A stretch of 64,000 nt of DNA, from the NCBI RefSeq assembly GCF_002234575.2, contig NZ_CP022464.2:6138001-6202000 (forward strand), written 5' to 3'. Within the stretch, counting starts at the first letter, position 1; each line of letters opens with the position of its first letter. Shown here in pieces: positions 47,896-56,503 of this stretch. The notes under the pieces were generated by a model. That model searched no databases. It worked only from the letters and a program-made list of their open reading frames with translations, and was not told where the DNA came from. The position numbers were made by a program, and so were the translations under genes. This stretch comes from Enterocloster bolteae (GTDB lineage: Bacteria; Bacillota; Clostridia; Lachnospirales; Lachnospiraceae).

Positions 47896-49186
47896 AGACA
47901 ATCCTTCCTTTGCAAACCGTATACATTACCTTGCCTGTCAATGTGGCGCCCAGAAAGGGGCTGTTGGATGACTTGGATTCAAAGCCTTCCACCGTCCACT
48001 GCCTGTCCGCATCGAAAAGCACCAGATCCGCAGGCGCTCCTGCTTCCATGCGTCCGCAGTCCAGCTTATAGAGCCTGGCCGGATTATAGCTCATCTTTTC
48101 CATAAGCTCCAAAAGCGTGAGATGTCCCGGCTTCACCAGATTGGTGATTCCCAGGGCCAGGGCAGTCTCCAGTCCCAGTATGCCGCTGGGCGCCTGGGTC
48201 AGGGGCCGATCCTTTTCCTCCCGGCTGTGGGGAGCATGGTCTGTGGCAATCATGTCAATGGTCCCATCCTTAAGCCCCTCAATCAGCATCTGCCTGTCCT
48301 TCTCTGTCCTTAACGGCGGGTTCATCTTAGCCAGGGTTCCGTGCTTTAACACGGCTTCCTCTGTCAGGGTAAAATGGTGGGGCGTCACCTCGGCCCATAC
48401 CTTTGCCCCCAGCTTCTTGGCCAGGCGCACCATCTCCACGGAGTGCCCTGAACTGATATGCTGGATGTCCACGGTTGCCCCTGTATCCAGGGCTATCATG
48501 CAGTCCCTGGCCACCAGGGAATCCTCTGCCAGGGCTGGTGAGCCGTAGATTCCCAGTTCATCGGAAATCCTGCCGTGGTTGATTCCATTTTCCCTGATAA
48601 AATGCTTGTCCTCCTCATGGAAGCTGAGAACCGTATCCAATCTGGCCGCTTCCTCCATGGCCTCCCTGACAAACGTCCCCTCCATCAGCGGAATCCCGTC
48701 ATCTGTAAATCCGGCTGCCCCGGCTGCCAGAAGTCCCTCCATGTCGGTCAGCTCCCTGCCTGCAAATCCCTTTGACACAGCGGCGCAGCTTAACACATGG
48801 ATGCCTGTCCTTTTTCCCTCCTCCAGCACATAGCGCAGGGTCTCCTCGTTATCCACAATGGGGTTGGTATTGGCCATGCACACGACCGTGGTGAAGCCGC
48901 CCTTTGCTGCAGCCCTTGCCCCTGTATGGATGTCCTCCTTGTACGTGGGCCCCGGATCGCGAAAATGCACATGGACATCCACCAGTCCCGGCGCTGCCGC
49001 CAGTCCCTCTGCCTCGATTATCTGCTCATACTGCCTCTCCCGGGTGCTAAAGCCGGGTGCTCCCTCTGCTCCCCCCTGGTCCGCCGGAAATATTCCGGCA
49101 ATCCTGTCTCCGTCCAAAACCACATCCGCCTCTATATCCAGCCCTTCTGCGGGTCCCAGTACCCGTCCTGCGCGAATCAAAATCAT
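47870..49186 (-). CDS. pyrC: Dihydroorotase
   Basis: Cyclises carbamoyl-aspartate to dihydroorotate, the third step of pyrimidine synthesis. The 438-residue protein is a class I (type) dihydroorotase: zinc ligands in DVHVHFRDPG (H72, H74), MANTNPIVDN, a central metal Asp in GFTDDGIPL, TPHHFTL, and catalytic Asp in ATDHAPHS. An insert of about 15 residues (about 37-54, DQGGAEGAPGF and on) interrupts the usual N-terminal beta module. The start follows AAAGGAACAG. It lies 84 bases after the metallo-hydrolase gene and overlaps the YjjG-like gene by 26 bases. Other pyr genes are not in the window. Confidence 0.95.
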   Translation of the reverse strand: MILIRAGRVLGPAEGLDIEADVVLDGDRIAGIFPADQGGAEGAPGFSTRERQYEQIIEAEGLAAAPGLVDVHVHFRDPGPTYKEDIHTGARAAAKGGFTTVVCMANTNPIVDNEETLRYVLEEGKRTGIHVLSCAAVSKGFAGRELTDMEGLLAAGAAGFTDDGIPLMEGTFVREAMEEAARLDTVLSFHEEDKHFIRENGINHGRISDELGIYGSPALAEDSLVARDCMIALDTGATVDIQHISSGHSVEMVRLAKKLGAKVWAEVTPHHFTLTEEAVLKHGTLAKMNPPLRTEKDRQMLIEGLKDGTIDMIATDHAPHSREEKDRPLTQAPSGILGLETALALGITNLVKPGHLTLLELMEKMSYNPARLYKLDCGRMEAGAPADLVLFDADRQWTVEGFESKSSNSPFLGATLTGKVMYTVCKGRIVYGDQGTEV

Positions 49187-49270
49187 AATCTGTTCCTTTC
49201 TTTAATCCCGTCTGTTTCACAAATCCATGTCCGGTGCAGACCGAAAAGCCCGTCTCCCGCCGTCCGCCTG

Positions 49271-49981
49271 TCACACCAGGAATTCCTCTCCCCGTCTGTG
49301 TATCTCCTGTATCCTGTCCTTGTACCCGTCGGCGCAGGCCAGGGCCTTAAATCTGGCAGCCGCCTGAAAGTCCTCCCAGAAATGCATGGGAAACACCACG
49401 TCCGCCCCCACCATTCTCATAAAGTCATCCATTCCCAGGTAAAAATCCTTCTCCTGCCTGGGGTCAATGAGCATAAAGGCCACATCAATATGGCGTCCTG
49501 CCAGCTTGTCCATTTCCCGGTGGAAATTCTCACTCATCCTGCGGTTGTCGGCCTCCGGCTCCCCTTCCCATACCCAATTGTTTAAATCCCCTGCATGGTA
49601 AATGGTCCTGCCCTCCAGGCTGGCCAAAAAGGCCACACCCTGGTCTGTGGACTTAAATGCCCGGATGTCCACCGGATTCCCGGCTCCGTCCTTCAGGCTC
49701 ACTTCCTCCCCTGGTCCCAGGAATATGGTTCTGCCCAGAAGGTCCTCCGGCACCTGCCTTGTCCAGATATCGTCGGACAGCACATAGGTCACATTCCCGC
49801 GGCTTTCCTCCAAATCAAATATGGAACGGGAAAAATGGTCTCCATGGCGGTGGCTGGCAAACACAAACAAAGGCTTCTCCCTGTCTGTTTCCGGAATGTT
49901 TCCCTCAAAATAGTCAAACAGAAGTACGGCATGGTCAAGCTCCGCCATAAAACTGCTGTGATGGATATACGTTATCTTCAT
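49271..49981 (-). CDS. Metallo-beta-lactamase-fold hydrolase
   Basis: Cytoplasmic metal-dependent hydrolase of 236 residues. The metal motif HRHGDHF (H44, H46, D48, H49) is complete, followed by a further Asp in YHAGDLNNW and a C-terminal His in FPMHFWEDF. The opening MKITYIHHSSFMAEL is typical of the UlaG/UPF0173-like small group. No specific substrate can be read; phosphodiester or lactone substrates occur in the family. ATG 49981 lies nine bases after GGGAG; an ATG at 49990 touches that site. It may be co-transcribed with pyrC. Confidence 0.88.
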   Translation of the reverse strand: MKITYIHHSSFMAELDHAVLLFDYFEGNIPETDREKPLFVFASHRHGDHFSRSIFDLEESRGNVTYVLSDDIWTRQVPEDLLGRTIFLGPGEEVSLKDGAGNPVDIRAFKSTDQGVAFLASLEGRTIYHAGDLNNWVWEGEPEADNRRMSENFHREMDKLAGRHIDVAFMLIDPRQEKDFYLGMDDFMRMVGADVVFPMHFWEDFQAAARFKALACADGYKDRIQEIHRRGEEFLV

Positions 49982-50080
49982 ATCGGTCATCTCCCATCCG
50001 TTCTTATATGTCTAATAGTAACATAAACCTCAATTCCCGTATAGTTATTTTATCCCGTTTTCCATTTATATACAGAAACA

Positions 50081-50121
50081 GGCGGCGCCCTCCGGTTTCA
50101 CCAAACCGGTCCGGCGCTGCC
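50081..50121 (-). terminator. Terminator-like hairpin after the MATE gene
   Basis: A 41-base near-perfect stem: GGCGGCGCC..CCGGTTT / AAACCGG..GGCGCTGCC. On the minus strand it is followed by TGTTTCTG, a modest U-rich tail. Confidence 0.75.
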
Positions 50122-50153
50122 CAAAAGACAATACATTCTTATTTTTCCCAAAA

Positions 50154-51476
50154 TTACAGGGCATGATAAAAGGTTTTCCATTTCCCGCTGGCAAACCGCC
50201 ATCCAAAGAAGGCGGATCGGACACTCCAGTCCGCAATCATGGCCCACCACACGCCCACGGCTCCCATGCCCAGTCCCACTGCCAGCACATAGCTGAAACC
50301 TATGCGGAACAGGAGCATGGACAGGATGGATACGCACATGGGGAATTTCACATCGCTGGCAGCCCTCAGCACATTGGCCAGACAGAAGGAGGACGGCCAT
50401 AAAAACACTGCGCACCCATCATGAATCAGCACCAGTACGGCTCCCAGTTCCAATGCTTCTTTTGACAGTCCATATAGACTGAGAGAAAGCGGCATAGTCA
50501 ATATAACGGCTATACAGCAAAGCCCGTTGACTAAGTATGTAATTTTCATCATTTTCTTTGCATAATATCCGGCCTGGTCAAAATCGCCTGCCCCCACGCA
50601 GCGCCCTACCACGGTAATCATAGCCAGGTTCATGGCCTGCCCGGGCAGTACGCCCATCCCGTCCAGATTATTGGCAATGGCGTTGGCAGCTATCTGGGTC
50701 GTGCCGAACATGGCTATGATCCCCACCACCAGAACCCGGCCCAGCTGGAAGATGCTGTTCTCAATCCCATTGGGAATGCCTATGCCCAGTATCTGCTTCA
50801 CCATTCTGAAATTAAGATTCCATTTTCCCCCAATAAAGATGTCCAGATTCTTATTTTTCAGCCGGAAGAGAAGGATAAAACAGGCAGTCATACGTGAAAT
50901 CAGGGAAGCCGCAGCAGCACCCGCCACACCCCAATGGAATACAAAGATGAACAGGGAGTCCCCTATAACATTGATAATGTTCATGATGATGGACGCCTGC
51001 ATGGATATCTTGGAATTTCCCATGGAGCGGAACAGGGCGGCGCAGGAATTATACACGGCCAGGAAGGGGTAGGACAGTGCGGATATGGTCAGGTAAACCA
51101 GGGCATTGGCCATCACATCCCCGGCCACGCCGCCGTAGAGCAGATGCAGCACCCCCCGGCGAAACAGGATGCAGAGCACCATTATAATAAGTGAAATACA
51201 TGCAATTATCAAAATCAGCTGGTTGGCCGACTGGCAGGCCCTGTCCCTTCTCCTCTGTCCCAGATACTGGGAGGACACCACCGCGCCTCCGGTTGCCACC
51301 GCCGCAAAAATATTGATGAACAGGGTGTTGACCATATCCACCAGGGAAACCCCGGAGGTAGCTGCCTCCCCTGCGTTTGATACCATCATGGTATCCACCA
51401 TTCCCACGGACACAGCCAGTATCTGCTCCACAATAAGGGGCAGTATAAGGCGCTTCAAATCCTGGTTGGTAAACAT
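50154..51476 (-). CDS. MATE-family efflux transporter
   Basis: Membrane antiporter of 440 residues with 12 predicted helices in two homologous halves, expelling drugs or metabolites by Na+ or H+ exchange. It begins MFTNQDLKRLILPLIVEQIL, the usual N-terminus of the group, with VDTMMVSNAGEAATSGVSLVD in helix 1-2, quoted in part as VDTMMVSNAG. The second half has RVLVVGIIAMFGTTQIAANAI and MNLAMITVVGRCVGAGD. ATG 51476 has GGAG five bases upstream; longer frames from 51503 or 51590 add a soluble stretch without a good site. The substrate is unknown. It lies about 200 bases downstream of the AbgT gene. Confidence 0.92.
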   Translation of the reverse strand: MFTNQDLKRLILPLIVEQILAVSVGMVDTMMVSNAGEAATSGVSLVDMVNTLFINIFAAVATGGAVVSSQYLGQRRRDRACQSANQLILIIACISLIIMVLCILFRRGVLHLLYGGVAGDVMANALVYLTISALSYPFLAVYNSCAALFRSMGNSKISMQASIIMNIINVIGDSLFIFVFHWGVAGAAAASLISRMTACFILLFRLKNKNLDIFIGGKWNLNFRMVKQILGIGIPNGIENSIFQLGRVLVVGIIAMFGTTQIAANAIANNLDGMGVLPGQAMNLAMITVVGRCVGAGDFDQAGYYAKKMMKITYLVNGLCCIAVILTMPLSLSLYGLSKEALELGAVLVLIHDGCAVFLWPSSFCLANVLRAASDVKFPMCVSILSMLLFRIGFSYVLAVGLGMGAVGVWWAMIADWSVRSAFFGWRFASGKWKTFYHAL

Positions 51477-51678
51477 ACGGACTCCGGCTCCATTTTGTTC
51501 CATCTTACATATACCATCCTTTGTATCCCGCTCATCTTCATACGGCACGATGGGGGATGTTTTCTTAAAAAAGCCTACTCCCCCCGCCATTCCCCGTCAA
51601 TCCGTAATTTACCCAAAAATATCAGACAATCAAACAGTCTCCCCTGCCGCTTTCCACAAATCCCCAGGCTTCCTGAAA

Positions 51679-53229
51679 CTACAGCCCGTAAAACAGGGGC
51701 GATCCCGGCCCCAGCGGCAGACCTGTCAGATACCAGACAGTGAACATCACAATCCATCCCAGCAAAAAAGCCCCTGAATACGGAAGCATGGTGGAGATTA
51801 CGCTCCCGATTCCGGCGTCCCTATCGTATTTCTGGAAAAACGCCACCGTCAATACGAAAAAGGGCATCAGGGGAGCAATGATATTGGTACTGGAATCCCC
51901 AATCCTGTACGCTGCCTGGGTCAGCTCCGGTGAAAGACCCAGACGCATGAACATGGGGACAAAAATCGGCGCCATGATGGCCCATTTAGCGGAATCCACC
52001 GCTATGAAGATATTGATACAGGCTGTCAGCAGGATAAAGCAGACGATTAAAGGAAGTCCCGTAAGCCCCACGGATTGAAGGAAATCCGCCCCTTTGACGG
52101 AAATAATGGTGCCCAGGTTGGAATAGTTAAAACAGGCTGTGAACTGGGCCGCAAAGAAAATCAGCACCATAAAGCCTGCCAGGCCGCTTATGGACTTATT
52201 CACAAGAGCCACCGCGTCCCTGCTGTTCTTCAGGGTGCCCGCTCCGATACCGTAGGCCAGACCGGGGAGCAGGAACAGGAGCATCATAAAGAAGATGATG
52301 CCGTCCATAAATGGGGAATTGAGGAGTGAATGGGTTTGGGGATCCCGCAGCAGTCCTCCGGGCAGAACCGTCAAAAGAGCCATAACCGCCGCATATACCA
52401 ACACCGTGATGCCGGCCCAGCCCATTCCTCTCCTTTCATTTTCCCCGATATCCCCAATGGTCCCTGTCTCCACAGGCCCCCAAGGCCCCAGGCGGGGCTC
52501 CACCAGCCTGTCCGTGACAAGGGTGCCTATGACTGTGATAAGCACCGTGGATGCCACCATGAAATACCAGTTGCAGACGGGAAGCACTGTATATTCCGGG
52601 TCAATCATGCGGGCTGCCTGGGTGGACATGCCTGCGAACATGGGGTCATTGGTGCCGATTAAAAGATTGGCGCTCCAGCCTCCGGATACACCTGCAAAGG
52701 CTGCCGCCAGCCCGGCCGCCGGGTGACGTCCAAAGGCCGTGAACAGGACCGCGCCCAGCGGGACCAGGACCACATAGCCTGTGGATGAGGCAATGTTGGA
52801 CATGATTCCAAGAAACACCACCACGGCGGTGGCTAATGACTTTGGCGTGGAGGAAGCCACCCTGCGCAGCAGGGCAGACATGAAGCCCGTACCGTCCGCC
52901 ACCCCTACGCCTATCATAATGGTAAAAACAGTTCCCAGCGCAAAAAATCCCGTGAAATTAGGCACCACCGCGGTGACCATATACCGGATGCTGTCCGGCG
53001 CCAGAAGGCTTACGGCCTCCACTGTCATTTTAGTAATCTCACCGCTTGTGCGGTCCAGAAAATCATATGTGACAGACAATCCCAGGAATCCGCACAGGGC
53101 GGACACAAGGATGACAATTCCCGTCAGAATCAGGAAAATCACTGCCGGGTCAGGCAGCCTGTTCCCCACCCGCTCCACGGTATCCAAGGCTTTTAGGACC
53201 ATGCTTTTTTTCTGCCCATCATTTGCCAA
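51679..53229 (-). CDS. AbgT-family transporter
   Basis: Membrane transporter of 516 residues in the AbgT family, whose E. coli member takes up p-aminobenzoyl-glutamate; other members export sulfonamides. Features include VERVGNRLPDPAVIF near the N-terminus, FALGTVFTIMIGVGVADGTGF, GYVVLVPLGAVLF, GVSGGWSANLLIGTNDP and PEYTVLPVCNWYF. The family's Asn/Asp/Trp/Pro positions appear present. The likely start is TTG 53229, seven bases after GGAGG; no ATG is as well placed. It is about 9 kb from M20D hydrolases of AbgB type, so a functional link is possible but not shown by an operon. Confidence 0.92.
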   Translation of the reverse strand: MANDGQKKSMVLKALDTVERVGNRLPDPAVIFLILTGIVILVSALCGFLGLSVTYDFLDRTSGEITKMTVEAVSLLAPDSIRYMVTAVVPNFTGFFALGTVFTIMIGVGVADGTGFMSALLRRVASSTPKSLATAVVVFLGIMSNIASSTGYVVLVPLGAVLFTAFGRHPAAGLAAAFAGVSGGWSANLLIGTNDPMFAGMSTQAARMIDPEYTVLPVCNWYFMVASTVLITVIGTLVTDRLVEPRLGPWGPVETGTIGDIGENERRGMGWAGITVLVYAAVMALLTVLPGGLLRDPQTHSLLNSPFMDGIIFFMMLLFLLPGLAYGIGAGTLKNSRDAVALVNKSISGLAGFMVLIFFAAQFTACFNYSNLGTIISVKGADFLQSVGLTGLPLIVCFILLTACINIFIAVDSAKWAIMAPIFVPMFMRLGLSPELTQAAYRIGDSSTNIIAPLMPFFVLTVAFFQKYDRDAGIGSVISTMLPYSGAFLLGWIVMFTVWYLTGLPLGPGSPLFYGL

Positions 53230-53636
53230 AACAATTCCTCCCATCATGTGTATTCTATGTCCGGCCAAATTCTTTCTGCGGCCATATTCTATATCCGGTT
53301 TATCATTCCCTTCTTTACCGGCTTATATTACATTCTCATATTAACTATGGAGCTTCGGCTAAAAAACAGCGGCTGAAGCCTTTGTCATTTTGACAGTCAC
53401 TTTTTGCCAGTCTATTATATTTATTGGTTTATAGCACAACAAAATCAACTGTGTTTTTGCGTCCCATTATACACTTTAGATAAAAAAATTAAAAAATCTT
53501 TCCAAGTTGCCGTCATTGTTTCAAACAGCTTTGTGCCTTAAAATATAAGCATACAGGACATGGGAACGTGAAACGAAATGTTAGTACAGGAATCAGCACA
53601 AGAAAGAAAAAGAAGGGAAAAGAAAAGGGGGAAACA
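53230..53636. other. 407-base divergent intergenic region
   Basis: Lies between the AbgT gene (minus) and the DAACS symporter (plus). It is A/T-rich near the symporter. I see a perfect palindrome TGTCA-TTT-TGACA at 53383-53395 and an imperfect inverted repeat around AGCTTCGGCT and GGCTGAAGCC (about 53351-53380). Both could be regulator sites. No clear -35/-10 pair stands out, and I find no convincing gene. Confidence 0.4.
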
Positions 53637-54881
53637 ATGGAGGGAAAGAAAAAAGGGTTGTCTCTGACAACACAAATTCTAATCGCTACAGCAGGCGGTA
53701 TTGTCTTTGGATCTCTGATTGGGCCATGGGCCTCAAATTTAAAATTTATCGGTGATATTTTTATCCGGTTAATCCAGATGTCGGTTGTACTGCTGGTAAT
53801 GACTGCAGTGGCAGGCGCGGTGGGAAGCGGAGACGGCCAGGATGTAGGAAAGATGGGGTTCCACACATTTAAGTGGATTATCTTTTTCACTTTAATATCA
53901 GCAGGACTGGGGGTTGTTCTGTCCATGCTCATACAGCCCGGCATCGGTATCGAAATCGCCAACGCAGAGGCCATTGCCAATGCCTCCGCTGAAACAGCAT
54001 CGCTTCAGGACACGCTGTTAGGCTTTGTATCCACAAATATCATCGGCTCCATGGCTGACAGCGCTATGGTTCCATGTATTGTTTTCGCATTGTTTTTTGG
54101 CACAGCCATGGGTACATATACACGCCAGAGCGGCAACAGGAACATGGTTGAATGGGTAACCGGTTTTAACACCATTATTACCAACATCATAAAGGCTGTC
54201 ATGCATGTTGCACCAATCGGAATTTTCTGTCTGTTGGCAAACGTTGCAGGCTCCACCGGTTTCAAGGTTATTATTCCTATGATTAAATTCCTGGGAGTAT
54301 TGCTGCTGGGAGACGCAATCCAGTTCCTTATTTATGGTCCGCTGACAGCTGCTCTCTGTAAAGTAAACCCTGCAAAGATGCCTAAGAAATTCGCTAAAAT
54401 GTCCATGATGGCCGTTACCACCACCTCAGGCGCAATCTGCCTTCCAACCAAGATGGAAGATGCGGTTGTAAAGTTCGGTGTAAGCCGTAAGGTTGCAGAT
54501 TTTACCGGACCCATTACCATGTCCATGAACAGTTGCGGCGCAGCCCTGTGTTATGTGGCTGCAATCTTCTTTATGGCACAGTCCACCGGAATCCAGCTGA
54601 CCACCTATCAAATGGGAATGGCCATCCTGCTTTCATGTCTGATGTGCATGGGAACTATCGTTGTGCCGGGCGGTTCCGTAATCGTGTATACCTTCCTTGC
54701 CTCCTCACTGGGGCTGCCGTTGGAAAGTATCGCTATTCTTATTGGTATTGACTGGTTCTCAGGAATGTTCAGAACACTTATGAACGTTGACGTTGATGTC
54801 ATGGTAGGCATGCTTGTATCCAGCAAGCTGGGCGACCTGGACCGGGACGTGTACAATGAGACGAAGGTAGTAAAATATTGA
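53637..54881 (+). CDS. DAACS-type (dicarboxylate/amino acid:cation) symporter, divergent
   Basis: Sodium- or proton-coupled symporter of the GltP/DctA family, 414 residues. It has the family's helical layout, a serine/threonine loop (TTSGAICLPTKMED), and a C-terminal VPGGSVIVYT and GLPLESIAILIGIDWF. Two signature sites differ from well-studied members: the NMDGT cation motif reads NSCGA (298-302), and the substrate-site Asp in DMxRT reads GMFRT (about 376-380), while the Arg and NVDVD are kept. A substrate other than aspartate or glutamate is therefore likely. The ATG at 53637 follows GGGGG; an upstream ATG at 53568 would add a Lys-rich stretch and lacks a good site. A strong terminator follows. 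Confidence 0.9.
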   Translation: MEGKKKGLSLTTQILIATAGGIVFGSLIGPWASNLKFIGDIFIRLIQMSVVLLVMTAVAGAVGSGDGQDVGKMGFHTFKWIIFFTLISAGLGVVLSMLIQPGIGIEIANAEAIANASAETASLQDTLLGFVSTNIIGSMADSAMVPCIVFALFFGTAMGTYTRQSGNRNMVEWVTGFNTIITNIIKAVMHVAPIGIFCLLANVAGSTGFKVIIPMIKFLGVLLLGDAIQFLIYGPLTAALCKVNPAKMPKKFAKMSMMAVTTTSGAICLPTKMEDAVVKFGVSRKVADFTGPITMSMNSCGAALCYVAAIFFMAQSTGIQLTTYQMGMAILLSCLMCMGTIVVPGGSVIVYTFLASSLGLPLESIAILIGIDWFSGMFRTLMNVDVDVMVGMLVSSKLGDLDRDVYNETKVVKY

Positions 54882-54919
54882 TTTTCAGTTAAAGATTGTC
54901 AGCAGTTAAAATAAAAAAC

Positions 54920-54994
54920 AGGAGCGTGTCTGACGCTCATTCCTCCCACGGTTAAACCAACCATGGAAAGGATGAGCCGCAGACGCGCTCTTTT
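54920..54994 (+). terminator. Terminator of the DAACS gene, T tract interrupted by IS copy 2
   Basis: Long inverted repeat: AGGAGCGTGTCTGACGCTCATTCC (54920-54943; quoted only by its arms GAGCGTGTCTG and CGCTCAT) pairs with GGATGAGCCGCAGACGCGCTC (54970-54990; arms ATGAGC and CAGACGCGCTC). TTTT follows at 54991-54994. The 8-bp target duplication of IS copy 2 begins at the last T. Confidence 0.85.
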
Positions 54995-55140
54995 GTATTT
55001 CGGCTCTTTGTCAATAGTTGGGGTGGGATTTGTTAAAATCCCGCCCCAATTCTATGAAAAGGGCCCTTTTTATGTTTAGTTCCAGGTTTTACTGATTTTG
55101 GGCATGCCAAATAAGCCTCCGCATTACCGACCTTTTTATC

Positions 55141-56322
55141 CTATGATGTACAGTGAAGTATCCGGGTTCGGAACCGTTTGAAATTCCGGATTCCGTAGCT
55201 GCTCCGTTTTAACACCTTTATCTTGTTGTTAAATCCTTCTGTGGGACCATTTGTCAATCCGTATTTAAAGGCATTCAGGATTTCTTTTCGCCAGGCCCTG
55301 TAGGTCTTAGCACAGGCCTCAAATTCCTTAATCCCACAGCTCTGTGCATTCGCAATCCAGTCATCAAATTCCCTCTGCTGCTGACGATACGCTTCCATCT
55401 GGCAGATATCATAAAACCACTCTTTCATGCGGTGTGCCAGACGCAGATCCTCGCTATAGTGAAGCATTAAATCACAGGCCTGTTTGTTCTCATCCTTCAG
55501 CTTTTTATAGCGGGTCAGAATGAGTTTCCGGCTGCGTTTATAATACTTACGCAGAGAAACCGGCATGGAGCGCTGCAGCCGTTTGCGTACATTTTCAATC
55601 GCCCATGTCACCTGCCGGATGAAATGATATTTATCCACGATGATTGTAGCGTTTGGAAAGAAGGTCTGTGCAAGTTCGGTGTAGGGGCGCCACATATCGC
55701 AGACGAAGAACTTTACCTTCAGGCGTTCTTTCCTGGGAATGTTCCGCCAATAATCAGCCAGATGGCTCTGTGTCCGATCCGGGAGAATGTCGAGGATCCG
55801 GCGCTTTTTCGGATCAACCAGAATGCACTGATATTTACCGGTAGAAGCATTGCCTTTGAATTCGTCAATGGAAAGCGCTTGTGGAAGCTGGTCAGGCGGA
55901 GGATAGCAAATCGTGTCCAGAAGGCGGCAGACCGTCTGGACGGAAACACCGGTAAGCTCTGCGATCTGTTTTAAGGAAAAGGTCTGCCGGAGCAGGGAGA
56001 CAATGTAAAATGCCAGTCTGCGGGTCCTGCGGTGGTAGCTGGGGAGGAACGAATAGGGTTCCGTGAACCGTTTGCGGCAGTATGGGCAGAGGTAGCGGCG
56101 TTTGCGAAGGAGCAGGATTACTTGTTTTCCCAGTAAGGGAATGTCCTGGACTTCTTGTAAACGGTAATCATGAATCCGTTTAGTTTTAGCCCCACAGCAG
56201 GGACAAGTCTGTTCTACCGGTTGGGACTGGATGAAAATTTTAATGAAAGAGTCTGCCTGAACCACTTTTTTAATAAAAACACCTTCCAAGTTAAGGAAAG
56301 CCTTGGTATAATTAGGGTACAT
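55141..56322 (-). CDS. ISL3-family transposase, copy 2
   Basis: Intact 393-residue transposase, nearly identical to copy 1. The zinc-binding Cys pairs, helix-turn-helix and the D153, D209 and E362 catalytic set are present. Two residues differ: Pro89 (Ser in copy 1), next to the CPYC zinc site, and Ala336 (Asp in copy 1), in the insertion between the second Asp and the Glu. Neither is a catalytic position. The same leader inverted repeat covers its start (56320-56392). Confidence 0.96.
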   Translation of the reverse strand: MYPNYTKAFLNLEGVFIKKVVQADSFIKIFIQSQPVEQTCPCCGAKTKRIHDYRLQEVQDIPLLGKQVILLLRKRRYLCPYCRKRFTEPYSFLPSYHRRTRRLAFYIVSLLRQTFSLKQIAELTGVSVQTVCRLLDTICYPPPDQLPQALSIDEFKGNASTGKYQCILVDPKKRRILDILPDRTQSHLADYWRNIPRKERLKVKFFVCDMWRPYTELAQTFFPNATIIVDKYHFIRQVTWAIENVRKRLQRSMPVSLRKYYKRSRKLILTRYKKLKDENKQACDLMLHYSEDLRLAHRMKEWFYDICQMEAYRQQQREFDDWIANAQSCGIKEFEACAKTYRAWRKEILNAFKYGLTNGPTEGFNNKIKVLKRSSYGIRNFKRFRTRILHCTS

Positions 56323-56392
56323 CTATAAGGGGTCACCTCCGTAACATTAAACTTTGGTCGGGATAATGCGTTTAGGAGGCTTCTTATAGATG
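56320..56392 (-). promoter_or_regulatory. Transposase leader inverted repeat covering RBS and start codon (copy 2)
   Basis: Identical arms to copy 1: CTTATAGATG/CATCTATAAG (56320-56329 and 56383-56392) plus CCTCC/GGAGG inside. One loop base differs (56369). That both arms are unchanged in the two copies is weak support for function, given so few differences overall. Confidence 0.65.
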
Positions 56393-56503
56393 TATTTTAT
56401 TACAACGAAAAGAATGTTGGAAGTGTGCTTTTCAGCACACCCCAACATTCAGTATAGAACCTGTATTTCACTGCACATTTCATCAAAGCTTCTGTCTATT
56501 TCA

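Larger units (their letters stand above)
55002..56461 (-). mobile_element. ISL3-family insertion sequence, copy 2
   Basis: Same 1460-bp element as copy 1 in the same orientation, exactly 49,448 bases away. It is flanked by a perfect 8-bp target duplication TGTATTTC (54994-55001 and 56462-56469), which differs from that of copy 1. I find seven substitutions against copy 1, at 55213, 55316, 55330, 55570, 56058, 56299 and 56369, two of which change the transposase. Terminal inverted repeats and subterminal hairpins are unchanged. It lies between the convergent DAACS and MoxR genes. Confidence 0.96.

Noticed and set aside
51477..51590. 38-residue N-terminal extension of the MATE protein
   Set aside because: The extension is soluble and unlike the family, and the best-spaced binding site belongs to ATG 51476.
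5554..56461. A 51-kb composite transposon bounded by the two ISL3 copies
   Set aside because: Each copy has its own matching 8-bp duplication and the outer flanks (AAATTAAT and TGTATTTC) do not match each other, so independent insertions fit better.
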